DNA from: Hyaloperonospora brassicae
Lineage: Eukaryota > Oomycota > Peronosporomycetes > Peronosporales > Peronosporaceae
Length of the DNA: 64,000 nt
Assembly (NCBI GenBank): GCA_947650285.1
Contig: CANTFL010001180.1
Coordinates: 248,001 to 312,000 of the forward strand
Direction of reading: 5' to 3'
The translations under genes were made by a program, and so were the position numbers. Below, in pieces: positions 1-12,400 of this stretch. Below the pieces are notes generated by a model. That model did not search any database. It was not told where the DNA came from and was given only the letters and a program-made list of their open reading frames with translations. Positions within the stretch are counted from its first letter, which is position 1. The number at the start of each line of letters is the position of its first letter.

Positions 1-712
1 CGCGCGTAAGTCGCAGTCCGGGCCGTTGCTCTGTATTGCCAATGTGCATATTTTTTCCAATCCGAAGTTTCCCGACGTCAAAATGTGGCAGACAAACATG
101 CTCGTGAAGCAGGTGCGTTTGTGTGAACGTTGCGACGGAGCTGGACGTACTGACTCGCTTACATGCATTCGGTCTGATGCAGCTCGAGCGCGTGACACTG
201 AGCCGAAATTTGCCCGCGATACTCTGTGGCGATTTCAATAGCGAACCTTCAAGCGCCGTGTACGATTTCATGACACGCAATCATGTCCCGCTCGACCACC
301 CGGACATCCAGCACCCACCACCTCAACTTGCCAACATTTATGCATCGCTGGACCTGGAGCACAGCATCGGCTTCGCTAGCGCCTACGCTTCCGTGTTTGG
401 GGCCGAACCAGAGTATACGAATTACACAGGTGACTTCCACATGCTTGACAAGCATGAGTGGTAGCATTGTATCTGACCGGCGGGCTATCATTTGTTCTCA
501 CTGTGTCAGGTCACTGGAGTGGCGTTGTGGACTACGTATGGTACACTCCCGAGACGCTGACACCATTTGCCGGACTAAAAGTGCACCCGCCTGAAGTGCT
601 CGAGGCGTACTCGAAGACCGCGCTGCCCAATTGCCAGTTCCTGTCCGACCACGTGCCTCTATGTCTCGACTTCAGCCTCAAGGCGGGCCCGCCGAACAAT
701 GGGAGGTACTGA
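1..712 (+). CDS. CCR4-type poly(A) deadenylase, 3' part (5' end outside window)
   Basis: This is the C-terminal part of an endonuclease/exonuclease/phosphatase-fold deadenylase of the CCR4 (CNOT6) family, which shortens mRNA poly(A) tails in the cytoplasm as part of CCR4-NOT. I read three exon pieces: up to 112, 183-429 and 510-712, joined by 70-bp and 80-bp GT-AG introns. The first piece reads into ANVHIFSNPKFPDVKMWQT, the second holds the catalytic CGDFNSEP motif, and the third holds VVDYVWYTPETL and the terminal SDHVPL motif with the metal-site Asp-His. The order and motifs match plant and fungal CCR4 proteins. The N-terminal part, including any leucine-rich repeats, lies upstream of the window, so the start is not visible. 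The downstream WASH gene lies on the same strand about 220 bp away. Confidence 0.9.
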
Positions 713-932
713 TAGAGCAGGTGCCGCGTGAGTCGACCGTCAGTTCGTAGAGTCGTTTTGTGTGTACAATGGACCAAACAAAGCAGGCGTTCTCAACATA
801 GAGCCGAGCGTTTTTCCAAAGTCGTTGCGTTCTAAATTTAGAAACCGTCGACCCCCGCGCGCCCGTCTCGTGCGACCGACTGCGGGTCGTCGTCCCATCA
901 GAGACTCCTGTCGTCCCACGCTTTCCAAATCG

Positions 933-3127
933 ATGCAGACGTCGCAAGTGTACGCAATCGACCGCGTGTACGGCGACCTGCAGCAGCAGTTTGTGGCCCA
1001 GGACGTGCTCAAGGCGCTGTCCCAGCTCGACGCTGTCGTGGGGGACGTGTTCAACCGGTTGGTGCACAAAGTTGCGCAGGAGAAGGACCGCGTTGCCGCC
1101 GTCGACGCTCGGATTCAAGTGTGCCAAGCCAAAGTGAACGCGCTGACGGCGCGACGCACGAGCAACAAACCCACGACTGTGTTCTCCACGTCCAAGTACC
1201 CAGCGCCCAAGAACCTGCCGCTGTCGAGGACGCTGTTCTGCGACAAGCCGTACGCGGACGCGCCGCCACTTGTGTCCGATGCCGACGACGACACGCACTT
1301 TTTGCCAGCAGAGCCGCTGCCGCCAGCACAGCGGGGACAGCACATGGCCGAGGTGATGGAGCTGTTTGAGAAGGTGAATGTGTATCAGCAGACGCAGCAG
1401 CCCGAGGCGGACATGGAGAAGGAAGGACTGGGTCGACTGCCCGAGTATATTCCATCGATTGGCAGCGTGTTGCTGTTCAACTCGGGGGAGAACCCGTATC
1501 AGAAGGTAAGGAAGCTGACGAAAAAGCTAAGAAGGGTAGGTGATCGTACTGACTGATGACTTTCATGCTCATGCAGTATACATCGTGGGACAATTTATTG
1601 GGCACGGACTACGAGGAAGAAGAGGAGAAACAGAAAGAGTTGGCAAAGGCACCGCGTACGATCGAGTATGGAGACGAGCTGGTGCGTGTACTGCTATTCA
1701 TTGGTCGATTTCAGTCATACCTTTTGTCTAACGAGTGGGATATAACGCGATGGGAACTTGTTGCAGCCGGCGGTGCACGGACTTAACTACGAATTCCATC
1801 CGTCGATGGGTATCATGCCAGACATGTCGGCGAAGCTGCCGACGAACTTACCGCTCGAGAACATTGCTGACTACAAGTACGCACAAGAGGGCAGCACGTC
1901 AATTGCGCCTTCTATGTTTCAGGACAAGACACTACCTGATCTGCCTGCGATAGCGAATTTTGCCGAGGGGCCAGCAGCGCTAGAACCGTCAGAGCAAACC
2001 CTCCAGGTAGGCCCGGTAGACAATATTGCCCCGCCACCACCACCAGCGCCCATCGGTGACCTTACTATATTCGACGACGGCGCTCCACCCCCGCCGCCGC
2101 CGCCTCCCCCACAAGCCGACGAAGACGACGAATCCGTCCCGCCCCCACCTCCGCCTCCGATGAAAAACGATGACGATGTAGACGCACCACCACCACCACC
2201 ACCTCCTTCACCACTAACGGTACATTTACACGCGCTATTTCAAGCAACGTAGCGACCATGTTCTGACGACCGTGTCGCCGCTCATCTTTTATCTTCTACA
2301 GGTCGATTTGCCGCCACCAGCTGTGGAAGACGAAGACAGCCAACCTGCAGCCACCAGCTTGTTGGATCAGATTCGAAACCCCACGATCAAGCTCCGAAAG
2401 GTGAATTGTTTGACACGCTTTTCAACGAAGCCCGTTTCATGACGTGTGCTCTCCAAATAACGTTGCAGGTGGACCCGAGTGAAAACAAGGCCGATCCTGT
2501 CGCGAAGGTCGGAGACAACGCCAACAAGCCGTTGACTATTGCTGAAGAAATGCAGCAGCGCATGCTACGACGACAGGCTGCTATCAGTGGTAAGCAGGAT
2601 CAAATGGAGCAGAGACGCGAGCGCGAAAAGGCTGCCATGAAACCGGTGACAGTACTGACTGCAAAGGAAGTGATCGCCCCGGCTCAGCCACCTCCACCCC
2701 CGCCACCGTCTGATGACGGGCAGCAACCCAGCACGTTACCTCCGCTGACTATGTCGGACGATGGTAGCGACGACGACCGCGGGCGCTTCTCCGATGGGGA
2801 TAAGTCCAATGACGGTGACGACTTCCTGGCTCAAATCCGAAACATCAAGAGGAAACAAGAGGGAGGTGATCAGCCTGCTGCTCACCCGAAGCAGCCGCCG
2901 CAACCACCAAAGACGGAAGCAAGCAACAACCCGGTGGCAAATTTCGAGTCGGTACGTTATCCGCGTGACGCGGTGCAATTTTTTGTATGCAGGAAGGACT
3001 GAGTGTGGCATTTGTGCGTATTGATGGCGACTGTTGTGTTTGTGCCATCTTGCAGCAAATGATCGGACTGCGTAACCGCGACGATTCCCTGAGCATGTCC
3101 GAAGCTTCCGACTGGTCAGATGACTGA
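933..3127 (+). CDS. WASHC1: WASH complex subunit 1 (Arp2/3 activator), six exons
   Basis: WASH activates Arp2/3 to nucleate branched actin on endosomes, within the WASH regulatory complex. Exons read as 933-1505, 1577-1681, 1767-2219, 2302-2400, 2469-2951 and 3056-3127, with all GT-AG junctions in frame, giving about 594 residues. The WAHD1 domain fills roughly residues 1-190, including the family signature FSTSKYPAP and the SIGSVLLFNSGENPYQK block. Next come a DLPAIANF motif, several polyproline runs in exon 3, a V/WH2-like LLDQIR...KLRK in exon 4, a MLRRQAAISGK block as in other WASH proteins, and an acidic C-terminus ending SDWSDD with the expected Trp. I chose the ATG at 933 because the WASH-like sequence begins there; the frame is open further upstream to an ATG at 762, which would add a basic extension unlike the family. 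Confidence 0.93.
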
Positions 3128-4410
3128 GCTGGCGTAAGTTACATCGACACCGTCTTCAGCCTGCTGTCAGATTTTGCCATGCACCGGTCTAGGAGCGCTA
3201 CTATCTGTCTAATCTGTTTTCGTTCGCATTGGCATCCCGTAGCTCGTGTCCGTCGCTACGTAATCTGTCGCAGCGGCATTGCCTGCTGAATTGTTGCTTC
3301 GGAATGTGGTAATCTCAAGCGATCACGCCACAGCCAGTGGTGCACCTCGCACATCAATTGAAGACTTGAGGACAACTGCTTTTGTTTTCGTTGTAGCGGC
3401 GTACAGCGTGCGAAAAACGGTAGACTCTGCGCGTTAGCTTGCCATTGCCTGGCTCCAGCGAGCGCGTGAGCCTGCGACATGTCGACCGGCTGCTTCTCTC
3501 GTCCTTTGCAGCTGCTTCGTTCGCGCACCGCATACGATTTTACCGCAGTCGAATCGTTCGAACGTCGCGCGGGAACGAAACATACGTGACAGGTTCTCGT
3601 GATCTTGCAAGCTGCAAAGAAGCGTAGACATGCCACATATGTTGGCCATTTGCACTCCTGACATGTGGTCATATGACCTGCCGAGGCAAAGCACGCAAAA
3701 CCGAGATATCACCTGGTACCGGGATCGAAGTGTCAATGCGCTCATGTTTTCACGCGCATTTGTCGTTCGACCACTTGAGTCTATTCTGAAGTATGACAAA
3801 GGCATAAGCTATGGTTACCGAGTAGTGTGTATTGCAACAAGATGTCGAGGCAAGCATGACAAGGGAAGACCGCGCGTTTGTTGTCTGAACATGTTGTTGA
3901 ACAACAGTGCAATTCGCTTCCGCTGTGCTCGATTATCGTGTGTGTCATCACCACGCAATGTTCTTGTTCTTCGCTGTTGTGGCCGAGGATAGCATGCGTC
4001 GATGGAGATGCAAATAAGCGCGCGCATACTTATTTGTGACCACCGTGAAATTCGCAGCTATCAGCGTGCGCCTCTCTTGGGTTGGCACACATGTCGTGCC
4101 CGATCTGCATTGTCCCCACCTTTTGACACTACGTCATGAGACAAGTAAAGACGTCAATCCGTCTGATATCGTGCGCCACACTTGTCAATTGGACGTGTTT
4201 GCTTCTTAAGGATGTACTAGAAGCAGAGGTCGATACCCTTGATCTTCCTGTCTACTGCTTCCATTGCACCTGGCAAACATCGATCATTGCTCAGTCCCAA
4301 CACAACTCAATCGTCCGCCCTGTATCGAGTCCATCTCGTCCGCTTCAAAGCGAACCCCACAAAGCATCGCGACGAAGAAGGAGGAGTTTCATGATCATCT
4401 ATTGACATAT
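3128..4410. other. Intergenic stretch, no gene recognised
   Basis: Between the WASH stop and the 3' end of the LINE I see only short overlapping ORFs on both strands, without domains or conserved motifs. Base composition is close to that of the flanking genes, so a decayed gene cannot be excluded, but nothing supports one. Confidence 0.5.
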
Positions 4411-6465
4411 TTAATGTGGACAAGAGGTCTGAAAAATCCTGAGCCAGGATATGAGCGCCGGTCGCGGCAGCGGATCGTGGCTGACACCCGCGTAGGGCGG
4501 GTGTCCACGGGGCTCTTGAATCAGAAGTTCAAGACAGGCATGAAGTCGGGCCCCTCGTACGGCCGTAGCCGCGGCTCGATGCTCGCGTATTGCAATTGCC
4601 CGTAGCTGGCGAACACCGCGTGTCCAGTACATTTGGACACTTGCGGATGGAGTAGTCACGGCTCCTCTAAAGACCGCCGAGTTCCGCTCGGTCCACAAAT
4701 GTTCTTGGCAGATGGAGCTTAATATGAACCAGATCCGTTCGAATTCTGTTGCTGCGGCGTCAGAGTCATCTTGAAAACGGCTTTGCAACCGCAAACTCAG
4801 CTGACGTGGAATGGGCGGGGCTTTGCGATTGGCGCAGTGCTGAAAGAAGGTGGAAAGAACTGCGTTCGTCGCACCCCCACCGGTCCAGTGTCCTATCAAG
4901 TGACACCAACACGCTTGCGCGATTGGGCACTCCCAGAAAATGTGCGCCGCTGTCTCTTTGCGTCCCCGGCAGTGCAGCACCGTACGACAACTGTTGTCCA
5001 GCGTGCGACCGGCATGGTATAGATTTAGCTGCTTTGTCGCGATACGATAGCATGTCCAGACTTGATACTCCGTTAGCCCGTTTGCGTGTTTCCAAACTTG
5101 GGAAGGCGTTTGATTTGATGCAGCTGACTGCCAACTATTCGATACCGCCTGCGCGTCATAGGCCTTCAACCAGGACTGGAGGCCAGGGTGCAGAAGGCGT
5201 TTATGAACGTGAAACGCTTGCTTCATAAGCGTTGTCCACACATCTACATTGGCCACCGTCTCTGGCACACTCCAAGGGAAACGGTGAAGCTCCGGGTGGG
5301 CATGAAACACCAAGGTACGATGGTACGAATGCTCCCAGTAGTTAGACACTTGCTGAGGCGACCCCCGTAATTCTGGTAAATTCCCGTCAATCGACCAATG
5401 GATTCCATTGACATCTTGGCGGAGGCGAATCGCCGAGTTCGCGGACTCGACAGGGTCCCGACAGGACCCGACAATTAAATCAGCTCGCACCCGGGACCAT
5501 TTATAAGCGCGCCGAAACGGCGGTGGATGACGTAAGACGAGCCCGGGCTCTACCGGTCCCGCACCGACAGCAAGGTGGGGTGACGAGAGCAGGATCGAAG
5601 TCGCCCAACGTTGTAATTTACAATGCATATGCCGAGACGAAGTACCGCCGAGAGACGGGAACGTAAATTGAAATTCATGTGACCCCAGTCGCCGAATGCA
5701 CAGACTGCGCAGTGAACATGGAGGTATCCGGGCATATTTGGCCCGCTCTAGGGGCTTGCCGTCTGGCCCTTGAATCCAAGGATTGCCATCCCAGTGAAAG
5801 CGGCCCCAGAAAGCGGCTAATGTATCCATCCGGTGATCAGCAACAGCGGGATGGTCAGGAAACGTTTGATGGTATGAAATTAACCATTCGTCACCGTCCC
5901 ACTGACTGCTCGCCCCGACAGACATACGAGCGTGATGCGCGTCCAATCTGGCCCGAATCGACAGCACTTGTTCAGGGGAGGGTGCTAGGAGCCGTTCGAG
6001 ATCCTGCGCCAGAGAGGAACGACCAGGTCCTCGCCTGATGTCAAACGTTGCTTTGAAGGAGACGGATGGAGCGTCGGGACAGAGCGATGTGGACCCTCCC
6101 ACGCTATATGTCCAGCGCCGCCACGCTGTAAAATATTTGTCATGCGGCTGCGTTAGCCAACGCAACGCGTGCTTCGTCCGCTGAGTTTTGACGGCTACTT
6201 CGAACGAGGCCAGACCAACCCGCCTGCCTTCTGGGGCGAACATCGCGATGAATGTAGCCAGACTGCTGTTGTATCTTCTGCTGCCAGCAAATCGTATCAG
6301 CGCACGTAACTTGCCGATTTGGTGGGTCGTGCAGCAGGGGGGTCCGCGGTCAACATGCGGATGCGTTTCACTGTCGACACTCAGAGTTACGGCACACGTG
6401 CAGACTTTTATAGACTTTGCCAGTAGTGGTGGTCGCGATTTCTCTGAGCCCGGTACGCATTGCAA
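4411..6465 (-). mobile_element. 5'-truncated LINE ORF2 C-terminal part with RT zinc-binding domain
   Basis: A 684-residue open frame on the minus strand matches the C-terminal half of non-LTR retrotransposon ORF2 proteins, as found in many copies in oomycete genomes. The clearest feature is a zf-RVT type region late in the frame: Trp-Thr-Cys-Tyr then NLYHAGRTLDNSC, then HCRGRKETAAHIFWECPIA, a Cys/His pattern followed by an aromatic-rich stretch. No reverse transcriptase palm (YADD box) or endonuclease domain is present, so the element is 5'-truncated, as usual for LINEs, or its upstream part has decayed. No poly(A) tail is obvious at the 3' end near 4400. The frame is intact over 2 kb, which suggests recent insertion. 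Confidence 0.75.
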
Positions 6466-6758
6466 CTCACGGCAAAGTCAGTGTTGTCCAGCTGTATAGT
6501 ACGTCTTTCCATTGTCGTTCAAACTCACATGCGATCAACAGGGGACCGAAAAGCGCTACTGAAGAGCGTCTGGTGCTATGATGGGATGGACGCTCGTTAG
6601 TACAGAACTTATCCGTCTCGATGTAAAGTCGCTCTACATCATCCTGACACATGGCGTCTTCAATAACTGTTTGTGCAAAAACGGCAATGTGTTGTGACGC
6701 AGTCGAGCAGACGCACTGAGTACACCGTCGCGTGCTGTGTGACTGAGACGTCAGGCTG
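6466..6758. other. Spacer between LINE remnant and Ty3 element
   Basis: No gene recognised. The last five bases before the LTR (6754-6758, GGCTG) are the left copy of the Ty3 element's target-site duplication. Confidence 0.6.
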
Positions 6759-7150
6759 TGTAACGGGGCACACCCTTGCGTAACTTAACGCAAGGGATTT
6801 GGAGTGCCCCGACGGACGTACACGTGGCAAGCGAGGAAGCGTAGGTAGGGTAAAAGTAGAACTGTTATATTAATAAATTAAGTCTTTAAACTACTGTCTC
6901 TTCGTTTGACTTAATTCAATTATACTAATATAACTGCATGTATGGTGACGTCTCGTCACCACTCATTGCGCGCGTCTTGCGGCGATTGGTGGGTTGATAT
7001 CATCACGATATCAACCAATGAACAGACCCTTTGGTCGACCCTTCAATATCACCACTTTGGTGATATTGTTTTAAAGAATATCCATCTTTATATTCTTTAT
7101 TGTCACTTTCCTTAAAGTGACAATTTCATGTAACGGGCTGCCCCGTTACA
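6759..7150 (-). repeat. 3' LTR (left copy) of the young Ty3 element
   Basis: 392 bp, starting TGTAACGGGGCA and ending CCCCGTTACA on the plus strand, so the termini are inverted TGTAAC...GTTACA. It is nearly identical to 14351-14740. It contains several perfect hairpins, for example arms 6992-7001/7007-7016 and 7044-7053/7059-7068. Confidence 0.95.
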
Positions 7151-7163
7151 TCACCCCCCCTTA
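7151..7163 (-). promoter_or_regulatory. Polypurine tract of the young Ty3 element
   Basis: On the minus strand AAGGGGGGGTGA lies directly against the TG start of the 3' LTR, the position of the plus-strand DNA primer in LTR elements. Confidence 0.8.
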
Positions 7164-7280
7164 ACTGATAGTCACCGTGTGACTATCGAAATATGGAGGC
7201 CACCCGTTGGCCACCATTGGGACAGGGAGCACTTGTTTGGTCCGTTCCATTCACTTTCCGCTTGACCTCGCATAGTTAAC

Positions 7281-8886
7281 ATGTCTATGCGAGGTGACTC
7301 AAGACCCACACAGCCTGGTGCTGTGCAAGCCTCTGCGGCAGACGCTTCGTCGTCTGCCGCCCCTTCTTCGCCTGCAGCAACAGGTGCTGCAGGTGCACGC
7401 GGTATCACGCCGCGTGCGCACGATGACCCCGATGTGGAGGTCATCTACTCTGGCGAGTCAGACGTGTCTGACTCGGGCAATGCTCCAGAGGCGTCTCGCT
7501 CACCGGCGACGCCTCAGTATTCGCCAAGGCCACTGCCGAACGAACGGACTCGTGATTCGCATCACAGTCTGTTCGGCAGTGATGACGATGATCAGGGTGG
7601 TGAGTTCTATTCTTCACCACCGCCGGCTCGTGCGTCTTCGCACGAGCGTGATGACGATGGCGCGAGCCGTCGTCAATCTGGGAACCGTGGTACCGACAAG
7701 GGTACCACTGTGAAGCGTGATGAGTTGAAGCCGTGGCGTTTGCCCGAACAACTCATCAATAGCCTGTCTCACGAGACAGGCCAACACCATCGAATACCCT
7801 TATTCGATGCGACTGAGCTTCACGGCTTGAGATCCCAGCGCGAAGAACTTTCGCGCTGAAGAAGACTTTTATCTCGATGTCTTCCTTAGACATCGATGGT
7901 ACAACAGCAACCAAAAGCGTGACAAAACATCGCTTTTGGCTGCGTGGAACGCGTTCGTCCAAAACGTAAAGAATTTTGGACGAGAAGGGTGGCTCAAGAA
8001 ACTTGAGGCAACACGCCTCAGGTTCGAACGGCGAACGCCAACCGGTGCTAGGTACCGGTTGCATTGTTTATCGAGTGAGGCAGGCATTCCTTGCCTCACA
8101 TGGGGAGACCCTTGTGCGAGTTGTGTTGACAACTCGCAGCGTGCACATAGGGATGTGTACTCCCTAAATTCGCCCTGGGGAAGGGCACATCTCTCGGAGG
8201 AGATGCGTGACGCGATTGCAAACTTGCAATCCGTCTACAAGCGCCTAGGGCGCGTGTTTACCGATGGGCCACAGGACTCATCGGATGGGTCTCGTCATAC
8301 TGGTGGACGAGACCTTCAACATCCATCAACAGCTGAGAGCGGGGCTCCCAGCTGTTCCAAGAGGGTGGATACCCCCGCCACTGGACGAGGTAGCTCGTCC
8401 TTGATCCTGAATCGTCACGGTGGTTCAAGATACGCTCCACTAGAAAGCGTTGATCACCGTGAGCATCCACCAAAGGATGTGGTGGAGGAGGAAAGACCTC
8501 CTCCAGATGATTCGGTTCACCATCTCGACCCTTACGAGATGGATCGCGCAATCGATGAATTGCGCGATGACTTGAAGCACGAGCGCGACCGGCGCTACGC
8601 TTTGACCGATACCGTGCGGAAGAACCGCAAGGGTCACGAGGCTGATCGGGCGAGGGATCGCGCCGATTATGCCACAGCGCAGCTTCAGGTCGAGCGGGAT
8701 GTCCGCTCCCTTTTCGGCGAGCTGGCGACAGCTCGCGGAGAGATATCTCGGTTGAGTTCCGAGGTATCATATCTGCGCGACCAGACGGATCGTCTGGAGC
8801 GCGAACGCAAGAACTTGATGGATGTTCTTGAACGTGGGGGCTATCTTCATCGGAAGAAGAAGGCTCGTACTGACAGTACGACCTAA
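7281..8886 (+). CDS. Antisense ORF of the Ty3 element, coiled-coil protein (one frameshift)
   Basis: On the plus strand, opposite to gag-pol, two open frames of 192 codons (7281-7859) and 316 codons (7936-8886) make one reading of about 535 codons if a single-base frame change near 7830-7857 is allowed; the second frame is open upstream to that point and continues as [16 protein letters not shown]. The N-terminal part is rich in Ala, Ser, Pro and Asp. The last 120 residues are strongly helical and heptad-like (for example [20 protein letters not shown]), ending in a basic HRKKKAR tail. It overlaps the end of pol by 629 bp, opposite the linker and chromodomain. I recognise no family. Other LTR elements, mainly of plants, are known to carry antisense ORFs near the 3' LTR; a function here is not known. 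Confidence 0.55.
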
Positions 8887-9490
8887 GCCTCCCCACGTAA
8901 AACGTAGGATGCGTGCGCATCCTACGTGGCAATTCGATTGTGTATGCATTGCCCTTGCGATGCAACACTCGAAATGGCCCAATGTATTTCGGCAGTAGTT
9001 TGCTACTGCCGACACTAGTGACTGCATGTCCAGGTAGGTTTACCGTTGACAGTAGTACTAGGTCGTTAACCTTAAATGAAAGAACATTTGCTCTTCCATT
9101 CTTGTCTGCGTTCCGTTTCTGACGGTCCACCGCATTTGCGATGGAGTCCTGAACGAAACGGACTACCGCTTCTCGAGTCAGCAGGAAGTTCTCTGCTGAC
9201 TCTTTGTTTTGTCTGGCAGTGCGCTTCGTGCGCACTGCTAAGAGATTGCTCTCTTCTTCAGCGAGGTTGTCTTCTTCCTCGCTGGCATAATCGTTGGCGA
9301 TGCTGAATATACCAGCATCGTCATCATCATCCGAATCAATAATAGCGTCTTCGCTATTATTGAGATGATCTTCTTCATCGATGTCGACTTGATCGACATC
9401 GGCATCATACGTGACGACGTTTGCGTCGACACGTGATGAGCAAGAGCCAAAACGGTTTTTGCTCGAGCGAGTCCCTCCCCCCTTATCCAA
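8258..9490 (-). CDS. Ty3 pol, C-terminal part: integrase GPY/F module and chromodomain
   Basis: This 410-codon frame continues pol after the frame break at the G run 9477-9482, in the -1 frame relative to the upstream pol frame, consistent with loss of one G or with slippage there. It holds an acidic Asp/Glu-rich stretch (roughly residues 20-75), the integrase C-terminal GPY/F-like module (KYIGPFRVL, then [13 protein letters not shown]), a long Ser/Pro/Arg linker, and a C-terminal chromodomain ([10 protein letters not shown]...[17 protein letters not shown]) as in chromoviruses, where it guides integration to chromatin marks. The acidic stretch between integrase core and GPY/F is longer than I would expect. 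The reverse strand of the linker encodes the antisense coiled coil. Confidence 0.85.
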   Translation of the reverse strand: MDKGGGTRSSKNRFGSCSSRVDANVVTYDADVDQVDIDEEDHLNNSEDAIIDSDDDDDAGIFSIANDYASEEEDNLAEEESNLLAVRTKRTARQNKESAENFLLTREAVVRFVQDSIANAVDRQKRNADKNGRANVLSFKVNDLVLLSTVNLPGHAVTSVGSSKLLPKYIGPFRVLHRKGNAYTIELPRRMRTHPTFYVGRLRSYCQYEPSSSDEDSPHVQEHPSSSCVRAPDDPSGRADMIPRNSTEISLRELSPARRKGSGHPARPEAALWHNRRDPSPDQPRDPCGSSARYRSKRSAGRARASSHRAIHRLRDPSRKGRDGEPNHLEEVFPPPPHPLVDAHGDQRFLVERILNHRDDSGSRTSYLVQWRGYPPSWNSWEPRSQLLMDVEGLVHQYDETHPMSPVAHR

Positions 9491-12400
9491 GAGTCACACT
9501 CTAGAAGGGTGGGCACTCGTGGATGGCGTAGGCCATTCACGTAAAACGGTGTGTGCTGTGTTGAAGCATGCACCGAATTATTGATGGCGAATTCCACCAT
9601 GGGTAGGAATTCGCTCCAACTCGGAAACGAGTGGACATATCCTCGAAGGATCTCTTCGAGGACACGGTTCGCACGTTCCGTCTGACCATCTGTTTCTGGA
9701 TGGTCAGAAGTGGACATCTTCAATCGTGTTCCGAGAGTACGGAACACGGTTTGCCAAAATTCCGCCGTGAACCGAGGGTCACGGTCGGATACGAGTTCAC
9801 GGGGTAACCCGTGGAGTCTAAAGACCGTGTCGAGAAAGACACGAGCACAACCTTGAGCCTTGATTGACTCAGGGACAGCAGCAAGATGGACCATCTTGCT
9901 GAACCGGTCAACAAACACAAGAATACCATTATTCTTGTGAGCGTCTTCGGGAAACCCGAAGACGAAGTCCATTGAAACGGACTGCCAGCACTCTGTCGGA
10001 ACAGGCAGAGGCTGCAATGGCGCACGGGATGAAGGACTAGGCTTCACCCGTTGACAAACTTCGCAAGCACGTATGTACTTGCGAACAAACTGATACTGGC
10101 GGGGCCAGTAAAAGTCGCGACTTACCGTGAGGTAAGTCTTTTCCCTTCCACGATGGCCGCTTGTTGGGGCATCGTGACACTCATACATGATGCGCAAACG
10201 CAAATCATGATGAGCGGGTACGACGACACGAGGCGTGTCGTCGGCAACAGCTGTATAGTACAGCAATCCGTTGCGTGTACTATACCGATCCGATGAGGAT
10301 CGGTACAAAGCCGGTAAATCCCTCATGGATTTACTGGATGGATTCACCAGATGATCCATCAATCGCAGAAGATCCTTATCTTCCGCGTATGCCTTTCGTA
10401 CGTCGTCAAGTAAACTTGACGACGGGACACTGACTGACAGTGTCGCAACAGTGGGCTTATCCTCACTGTTGGATTGTGCGTCCGGCTCGAAATCGGGCCG
10501 GCGCGAAAGAGCATCCGCGACGACATTGAGTCGTCCCGGTTTATACTCCACGGAGAAGTTATACTCCGCGAAGAAAGACAGCCACCTCGCCATTCTTTGC
10601 GAGAGGTGTGGGCTGTTTACGGCCGTGCGTAATGACGCATGGTCCGTGTAGACAACAAACGGTCTATCTCCCAAGAGATAGACGCGAAACTTAGCCAGTG
10701 CGTATTTCATGGCAAGGAGTTCCTTGTCATGCACTGGGTAATTACGCTCAGCTGCTTGCAGCTGACGCGACTGATAACAGATGACGCGCTCCGCGCCATC
10801 TGCATCGAACTGCATTAACGCACAGCCGATTGCGAAATCGCTGGCGTCACAGACCACATGAAATGGTCTGTCCTGATCTGCAATCGCCAAGATCGGCGAT
10901 TGCATCAAGCTCCGCTTGATACCTTCAAAGGAACGCTGGCACTCAGCGTTCCATGACCACTTGACATTTTTCTTGAGCAAGCAAGAAAGATGAACAGTCA
11001 TCTCGGCGTAGTTGCGCGAGTACTTGTGCAAGTACGCCGCAAGACCAAGGAACTTCCTTAGTCCCTTGACATCGACTGGCACTGGCCAGTCGGTGATCGC
11101 CTTGATCTTTTCGGGATCAGGGCGTACGCCGTGTTTACCCACGATGCACCCAAGAAGTGGTATTTCGCTAGCCGCGAATATACACTTCTTGAGGTTGGCG
11201 TACAACTTATGCTTGCGCATAAGTTGAAGAACCTGACGAACGTGAGTTCTGTGAACTTCAACGTCCGTCTTTCCGTCCATAGCCCGGCTATGGACGAACA
11301 CATCGTCGAAGTAACTCGGTGCGAAGTCTCGCACCGGTCTCAACAGATTTGTTACACATCTGTTGAATGTTGCAGGGGCATTACTCAGCCCCTGTGGCAT
11401 CACTAGCCACTCCCACAGCATCCCGCTGGGGGTACTCACTGCCGTGAACGGGACGTCCCGTTCACGCATGAGGATCTGATAGAATCCATCCATCAGATCC
11501 ATGGACGAAAAGATGGTACTCTTTGACATACCATCTATGATTACGTCCTTCCTCGGTATCGGCGTCTGAGCCGGTACCGTTGCAGCATTCAACTTGTTGA
11601 ATGCGTGCACTATCCGCCACCCTCCTGTGGCCTTTCGCACACAGAAGGTCGGAGAGCTGTGAGGGGATGTTGATTCCCTCACATGGCCCGCTGCTAAGCG
11701 ATCGGCAAAGAACTTGTCGATCGCTATCACTTGTTCACGAGGCAGTGGCCACTGCTTCATGACACAGTATTTCGAGCCCGGTTTGAGCTCGATCTCGTGT
11801 CGAGTGCCTTTGTCCTTAGGCAACTCGCAAGGTACGGATTCAGGGAACACATCCCTGAATTCGATCAAATCCTTATACAAAGGATTTGCCTGAAGTGACT
11901 CCCAGGATTGGGACGCGTATCGCTCAATCCGAGTCTTCTCATCGAGGACACTTTCGTCCATCGATGAGCTGCTGAGAACCCGTTCGTTCTCAGCAAATAC
12001 TGTTGCCGACCGAATGTCGGTCACATACTCGTCCTCTGTGACGAGTACGCAGATCTGCTTGACTTTGCCACTACGCAGATCACGCAAGAACCGTTTCGGT
12101 TCTAGCGTTGGCAACTGAGTTATCTCCGAAGTCAACTTCGGAGGCACAATCAGATCAAGCGTATAAGCGCCTACGCTTGATCCGTCATTAACCAAGACGT
12201 TCAACGTCTCGGTTTCTTCCTGGGAACTTGCTTCCACAGGTTGCTGAGGGCCTGATCCCTCAGCAAGCGACTCTTGAGGAATTCCTTCCTCAAGTACGTG
12301 GGGACTTATTCCCTCGACGTCTTCCGACTGTGGCTGTGCAACCACAGTCAGGAACCGATCCTCTACGGTCGACTCTCCAGTCGACCTAGGATTTTCATGT

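Noticed and set aside
678..1343. 221-codon minus-strand ORF over the first WASH exon
   Set aside because: Antisense shadow of a well-supported WASH exon.
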